DNA of 52,871 nt from Gynuella sp. GTDB lineage: Bacteria > Pseudomonadota > Gammaproteobacteria > Pseudomonadales > Natronospirillaceae. The stretch's first letter is position 1, and the number at the start of each line of letters is the position of its first letter. The stretch is from assembly GCA_028282465.1 (NCBI GenBank), contig JANQHX010000087.1, forward strand, positions 1 through 52,871, given 5' to 3'. Of the stretch, positions 48,717 to 52,871 are shown piece after piece. The position numbers and the translations under genes are program-made. The notes beneath the pieces are model-generated. The model was not told the origin of the DNA. It did no database searches and was given only the letters and a program-made list of their open reading frames with translations.

Positions 48717-51700
48717 TCATTGACCTTTAAGCTCGCGCCAAGATAGCCGGCCTGTTGGATAGGATTTAGGTGGCTTGGTGTCAACACAAACAACCTCCCC
48801 CTCACTTGTTTGAGCACATAGTTTAAGCTGATCGCCACCTGGATCTGGTATTGGCGTTGGTCCAGATAATGAACCACTTTGACGGCGAATCATACCAGGA
48901 ACATTTTCACCGGATTCACCGGCTTCTGGGCCAGCCAAATCAGCAGTATCGAATTCGCCATCATTATTTAGATCAAACTTTGGCTCAAATCCGTCTGTGC
49001 TTCCTGTGCCGCCGGTCTGACTATCAATAATAAATAACCAACCTGATTCATTTTCGATACAAGCCAGTACTTCATTAGTTAAAAGTGTTGAACCATAAAT
49101 ATTATTTTCAACAAGAAGCATTTTTCTTACTGCCTTTTCACCAGGGTACTGAGGTGTGTTGCAGTTTTGATCATTAGCAGCACACATATCAAAGTCGACC
49201 ACCCATCCCATTACTTCGTCTTCCTCTAATGGCACAGGTTTGTTAGAAACGGTTCTAACTTCATAGCCATGAACCTTATCTAAACGAGTTACAAACTCTT
49301 GTTTAACTAAATCATCCCTATCAACAGGGTAGCCGGAGTTTTCTGTGGTATCCCAAATACCATATATTGATTGAGTGTCTTTATTCGTTAAATCCTCGGG
49401 CCTAAACCAAGCACCAGTGCCGACTACCACCATATAAGTACCTTGAACTAGATCGGCAGCATCAACGAGAGGCTGAGTGGTTATAGGTTGGACTTGATTA
49501 TCCTCATTTTTAGCAATAAACAGAGTCTGTTCCATATCCCAGCGGCTTTTTGATCCCTGTAAGTTGAAACGATATAAATTACCCGCAAGATCACCAGCAT
49601 ACACATAATCAACTAAGCCATCGCCATCAACATCAGTTGCCCTGGGCTCACCAAGTCCATTTATCTCCCCAGTTGGAACTTTAAGTGTTCCAGCACCTGT
49701 ATCAAGCACGATAAGATCTTGATTCCAGTTAGGTGTTTGATTGCGTCCTTTGAATCCATCTAAGAAAGCAACCATCAGCGCAGACTCGCCACTTTCATGA
49801 CTGTGGTTATAACCATTTCCAAAAATAGCAGCCCAACGATAGTTTCCAGTGCTGTCTTTTTCATGGGTCATTACAAATGTCGGCTGAGAAAAGCTATAGC
49901 CTATCCAGTCGCTATGCTCAGATGTTAATTCCCCTTTGATATTAGTTGCCATACCCGCTTCGGTAAAAGAAGACGGGTCCGTAACATCCAGTACAAAGTA
50001 ACCTCGCCCTCCAGCACCAAGCCCAGACATCAAATAGGTTCTCCATTTACCATTTACCACCACATCTGATACGAAGGGACTACCATCAACAAACATTTCG
50101 TGCACATATGTTGGCTCAGTCAATTTATACATTTTGTCGATGATGATATCTGGAACATATGCCATGAGCTCTTCGCCAGTATCAGCATCAAAGCCGTGAA
50201 GCATGCCACCGTTAGATCCAGCATAAACCACTGGAGTTCTGGATCTGTTAGAGGAAACAAAATTAGAATATTGGCCATTAGGGAAGTTACCAATGTCTCG
50301 ACTCTCTATATCTCCTTTTGGCGAGCCGATATAAACGGGTGCTGAGTTAGCGAAATCCCCTAATACGCTACTTCTTTCTCTAAACTGACCCCTAGTAATA
50401 GAACTACCTACTAAGTCTCCAGGTTGGTTTGTTAAAAGATAGTTAACACGTTCATCACCAATTTGGTTGTCTAAATCTGCAGGGGCGGTGTCACTTTTTA
50501 CTCGATCAATGGGGTATTCTTGTTCGAATTCTTGTTGCTGCTCTTCAGTTAGGCCGTTGTCATAATCAAAAGGAATACCTCTGTTACTATCTTTGTCCCA
50601 TGTAAAAACAACTCTATCCTGGCCATTTTCAATCTTCTTCTGAAGCTGCTCTGAGGCTCTCCAATCGACATCACTGATCAACAGCTGAGAGGGATTGTTT
50701 GGGTTTTCTCGGATCTGCAATGATTCCAATTCACCGGAGAATGACTTGGTTTCATAGTAAGCCCTAAAAATTCTCTGTTCGCCTTCGCTTTGCTGGGAGT
50801 TAAATGCAACTGCCGAAGAGGCACTGGTTGTTCTTAATATGTTCACGAACGCATCATACAATCCTGAGGCTAGCTCTTTAGCATCTTTTGCTGAATAATG
50901 GTATCCGCGACCGTTGTATGCTGCATGAACTAGGTCATCAATCTTATTTGCATTTGAGCTAGTGGGATTAGGCCAATTGATTGCTTCATCAATATCATGG
51001 AAGTTCATTTTTTCATTACCCGATGCAGGCCTGTCCGCAGTCTCGGAATCCGGATCGTCGTCTATTCTCCCATCACCATTAGTATCATATTTAATTTCAG
51101 TGTCTGTTTCGGTGAATTTTTTTACCGAGCCTGTTGGTAACCCAAAAGAAACAGTGTAAGTTTTCATATGCTGATGCATATAAGGGTCAACGTCTTCATC
51201 TAATCGAGACCGTGAATAGTCTTCATTGGAAGGTACAACAATGTTTTGATAATCCCCGGATAGAAGATCGTTTAGATACCAGTATGCTGCTACATCTGCA
51301 AGCGTATCAGAATGTCTATCATGAAATGCAACGCCTTTAAATAATGCTTCATTTATATCTGAGCTGTAACCACTACCATCTTTATTTCCTGCACCTTTAA
51401 TAGCTGCTGCACTATTCCAGTAACCATCAGTAAAGAGCAATGCGTAGTTATGTTGACACATTCCTCCCTCATCATACTTTAAAACTGGGCACTCACTGGA
51501 ATTAATCAAGAGCTTGCTGTTTGTAGTATCACAAGCATAGTAGCTCCCGACCTTATCAAGAGCCCACCTTAATGGCGTACCGCCGTTGGAGTAAGTGTCA
51601 TATATTTTATCGAACAAATTCAGCTTATGATCACCTTCGCTCATATAACCCATATCGAGATCATAAAAGTTTTCATTTAATGTGGTATACGCAAACCGTC

Positions 51701-52580
51701 CTCTAGTAATTTGATCGAGAGATAAACCTAAAGCGCCTTTCACAGCCAACTCTCTAGATCTATAAAAAGTAAACCAATTCTGAAAATTTATTTGTTGAGC
51801 TTCAGTTAGATCTCTTACTTTAAATTCAGTTACTTCATCTGAATTATCAAAAAGACCATCATTATCAGTGTCAACCCATGTATAGTAGCTAAATCCATCC
51901 GGCTCTCCATCACCATCTCTATTAACTTCGCGACGCCTGTAAACATTATCCACGTCAGGGTGAGGGGCATGATTAGCCAAGTCAATTGCCTCCCCGGGCT
52001 GATAAGGATCATCAATACCTATAACATCGTAATCTCTCAACCAAAAAATCTCCCTCTTCAGTGTGGCAAGGAGATCTGAAAACGGGACTCTGTCACCTGT
52101 ACCCGCGTATGTGTAAGTCGAGTATCCAGGCCAGGGTTCATATGTCTTATTTGGATCGTAATAAATGGGGTTATAGTCACTATTTCTGAACCTCCAAGCA
52201 TTCTGATCCGCAATATCACACCAATCACCGACATCGTATTCGTCACCATTCATGGTATTACTCACAAAGTAGACACCATACAAGTAGCCCCTTTCGCCAA
52301 TGTTTTGCGGACATTGGTAACTAATTTGATCAATATACGTGTGTCTCACTTCTCCTACATCGTTGGTCTCAGAGCTTGGCTGGTTACCAATAAAAGTTGT
52401 TTTGGAGTTAGGCGCAGCTACCTCCCAGTCCATACTTCCTGAGTCATCCATTATAATCGTCACATTAGGCTCGGGGGCTTGAGGCATTTCCAATGGAACC
52501 TGAGCTAATTCAGATTCAACGGCCATGACAAAGCATGGTGCTGCTAACACACAGACTTTTAGCAAAGTATTCTTCATCAT
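48717..52580 (-). CDS. pilY1: Type IV pilus tip adhesin PilY1
   Basis: About 1287 residues from ATG 52580 (a GTG at 52586 overlaps the ribosome site; residue numbers here count from that GTG). It has a signal peptide. A von Willebrand A domain opens with the MIDAS motif DDSGS (D47, S49, S51). The C-terminal beta-propeller (about 740-1190) has VVYAGSNGGMLHGFD and the Ca2+ loop DVDGDGLVD (985-993), the site known to control pilus extension/retraction in P. aeruginosa. Four more DxDxDG-type loops lie at 222-230, 239-247, 501-509 and 1205-1213. Its stop overlaps the region of the pilY2 start, and its ribosome site abuts the pilX stop. Confidence 0.94.
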   Translation of the reverse strand: MMKNTLLKVCVLAAPCFVMAVESELAQVPLEMPQAPEPNVTIIMDDSGSMDWEVAAPNSKTTFIGNQPSSETNDVGEVRHTYIDQISYQCPQNIGERGYLYGVYFVSNTMNGDEYDVGDWCDIADQNAWRFRNSDYNPIYYDPNKTYEPWPGYSTYTYAGTGDRVPFSDLLATLKREIFWLRDYDVIGIDDPYQPGEAIDLANHAPHPDVDNVYRRREVNRDGDGEPDGFSYYTWVDTDNDGLFDNSDEVTEFKVRDLTEAQQINFQNWFTFYRSRELAVKGALGLSLDQITRGRFAYTTLNENFYDLDMGYMSEGDHKLNLFDKIYDTYSNGGTPLRWALDKVGSYYACDTTNSKLLINSSECPVLKYDEGGMCQHNYALLFTDGYWNSAAAIKGAGNKDGSGYSSDINEALFKGVAFHDRHSDTLADVAAYWYLNDLLSGDYQNIVVPSNEDYSRSRLDEDVDPYMHQHMKTYTVSFGLPTGSVKKFTETDTEIKYDTNGDGRIDDDPDSETADRPASGNEKMNFHDIDEAINWPNPTSSNANKIDDLVHAAYNGRGYHYSAKDAKELASGLYDAFVNILRTTSASSAVAFNSQQSEGEQRIFRAYYETKSFSGELESLQIRENPNNPSQLLISDVDWRASEQLQKKIENGQDRVVFTWDKDSNRGIPFDYDNGLTEEQQQEFEQEYPIDRVKSDTAPADLDNQIGDERVNYLLTNQPGDLVGSSITRGQFRERSSVLGDFANSAPVYIGSPKGDIESRDIGNFPNGQYSNFVSSNRSRTPVVYAGSNGGMLHGFDADTGEELMAYVPDIIIDKMYKLTEPTYVHEMFVDGSPFVSDVVVNGKWRTYLMSGLGAGGRGYFVLDVTDPSSFTEAGMATNIKGELTSEHSDWIGYSFSQPTFVMTHEKDSTGNYRWAAIFGNGYNHSHESGESALMVAFLDGFKGRNQTPNWNQDLIVLDTGAGTLKVPTGEINGLGEPRATDVDGDGLVDYVYAGDLAGNLYRFNLQGSKSRWDMEQTLFIAKNEDNQVQPITTQPLVDAADLVQGTYMVVVGTGAWFRPEDLTNKDTQSIYGIWDTTENSGYPVDRDDLVKQEFVTRLDKVHGYEVRTVSNKPVPLEEDEVMGWVVDFDMCAANDQNCNTPQYPGEKAVRKMLLVENNIYGSTLLTNEVLACIENESGWLFIIDSQTGGTGSTDGFEPKFDLNNDGEFDTADLAGPEAGESGENVPGMIRRQSGSLSGPTPIPDPGGDQLKLCAQTSEGEVVCVDTKPPKSYPTGRLSWRELKGQ

Positions 52581-52589
52581 GAGCACCTC

Positions 52590-52871
52590 TTAAATAATTC
52601 CAAACGTTGACTGCAAAAAAACTACGGCTCCTCGACTGGAAACCCCCCTTGCAGTAATTCTGTAGATATTAGTGTCGCCGGTGATGTCAATTGAATAATC
52701 GCTTCCAATTTGTACATCTTCCTCTTCAAATTCAGACTCAATTGTTGTTACCAACTCTATGATAAATTTGGGAGGCTCTGCGGTTAAATTTGTGTTTTTA
52801 TCATCTTTTACTGTTTGAACAGATTCAGTATTAGACCAATCAACGGTTTCCCAAACATCTGAGTTAATATC
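52590..52871 (-). CDS. pilX: Minor pilin PilX, C-terminal part (cut by window edge)
   Basis: An open frame runs from the right edge to a stop at 52590-52592, giving 93 residues. The end reads YRITARGVSSRGAVVFLQS, the typical PilX C-terminal segment. An acidic stretch (ESEFEEEDVQIG) precedes it. The N-terminal prepilin part lies outside the window. The position directly before pilY1 is as in Pseudomonas; the stop codon touches the pilY1 ribosome site, so translation is likely coupled. Confidence 0.88.
   Translation of the reverse strand, partial: DINSDVWETVDWSNTESVQTVKDDKNTNLTAEPPKFIIELVTTIESEFEEEDVQIGSDYSIDITGDTNIYRITARGVSSRGAVVFLQSTFGII

Noticed and set aside
1-52871. Search for tRNA/rRNA genes, CRISPR arrays, insertion sequences, integrase or prophage genes, toxin-antitoxin pairs and defence systems
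   Set aside because: No spaced direct repeats of CRISPR type, no transposase or integrase motifs, no tRNA cloverleaf and no recognised defence or toxin genes were seen by reading; short RNAs could still be missed by eye.

Overview
The window looks like a chromosomal segment of a marine-type gammaproteobacterium, probably related to the Oceanospirillales/Pseudomonadales. The evidence is a set of gammaproteobacterial gene orders: rlpA-dacA-ybeD-lipB-lipA, guaB-guaA, and rlmN-pilF-ispG-hisS-yfgM-bamB-der. A Pseudomonas-like minor pilin block (pilX-pilY1-pilY2-pilE) and a TraF_2-type outer-membrane protein point the same way. Base composition is moderate and intergenic regions are short. I see no rRNA, tRNA, CRISPR array, insertion sequence, prophage or integrase.

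Layout. Positions 1-10.3 kb hold mixed genes: a DMT exporter (-), a TraF_2-like outer-membrane protein (+), cca overlapping a pteridine-reductase-like SDR (+), a voltage-gated-type K+ channel with a zinc ribbon (-), a bicistron of an SGNH-fold protein that has lost its catalytic residues and yigZ (+), a PlsC-type acyltransferase (-), an orphan histidine kinase (+) and trpS (+). Positions 10.4-14.4 kb hold a family-4-like glycosyltransferase and a large secreted HExxH protein with MopE, PPC-like and lectin-like modules, separated by AT-rich non-coding DNA; this is the most accessory-looking stretch. Positions 14.4-21.8 kb (-) hold lipoate synthesis, cell-wall maturation (dacA, rlpA) and GMP synthesis (guaA, guaB). 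xseA (+) is divergent from guaB. Positions 23.4-32.3 kb (-) hold a Cys-rich envelope protein, der, bamB, yfgM, hisS, ispG, pilF, rlmN and ndk; rodZ is absent from its usual place. Positions 32.7-47.5 kb hold a GNAT gene and then two complete peptide ABC importers, yejABEF-like and dppABCDF-like (both -). Two unrecognised genes sit between the importers, one of them a large secreted protein with eight cysteines. Positions 47.9-52.9 kb (-) hold the type IV pilus tip genes pilE, pilY2, pilY1 and the 3' end of pilX, cut by the window edge.

How the genes work together. LipB loads octanoate and LipA inserts sulfur. GuaB and GuaA convert IMP to GMP. YfgM, BamB and Der act in envelope protein export, outer-membrane assembly and ribosome maturation. 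PilF supports PilQ secretin assembly, and PilX/PilY1/PilY2/PilE form or assist the pilus tip. The two peptide importers suggest a peptide-scavenging lifestyle, and the secreted HExxH protein would fit that.

No clear new multi-gene defence or biosynthetic system is visible. The best candidates for undescribed biology are the SGNH pseudo-hydrolase coupled to yigZ, the secreted multi-domain HExxH protein, and the secreted eight-cysteine protein between the two peptide importers. Several genes can only start at GTG or TTG: dacA at TTG, and hisS, yfgM, dppA and pilE at GTG. I adjusted other starts using ribosome binding sites and known family N-termini.
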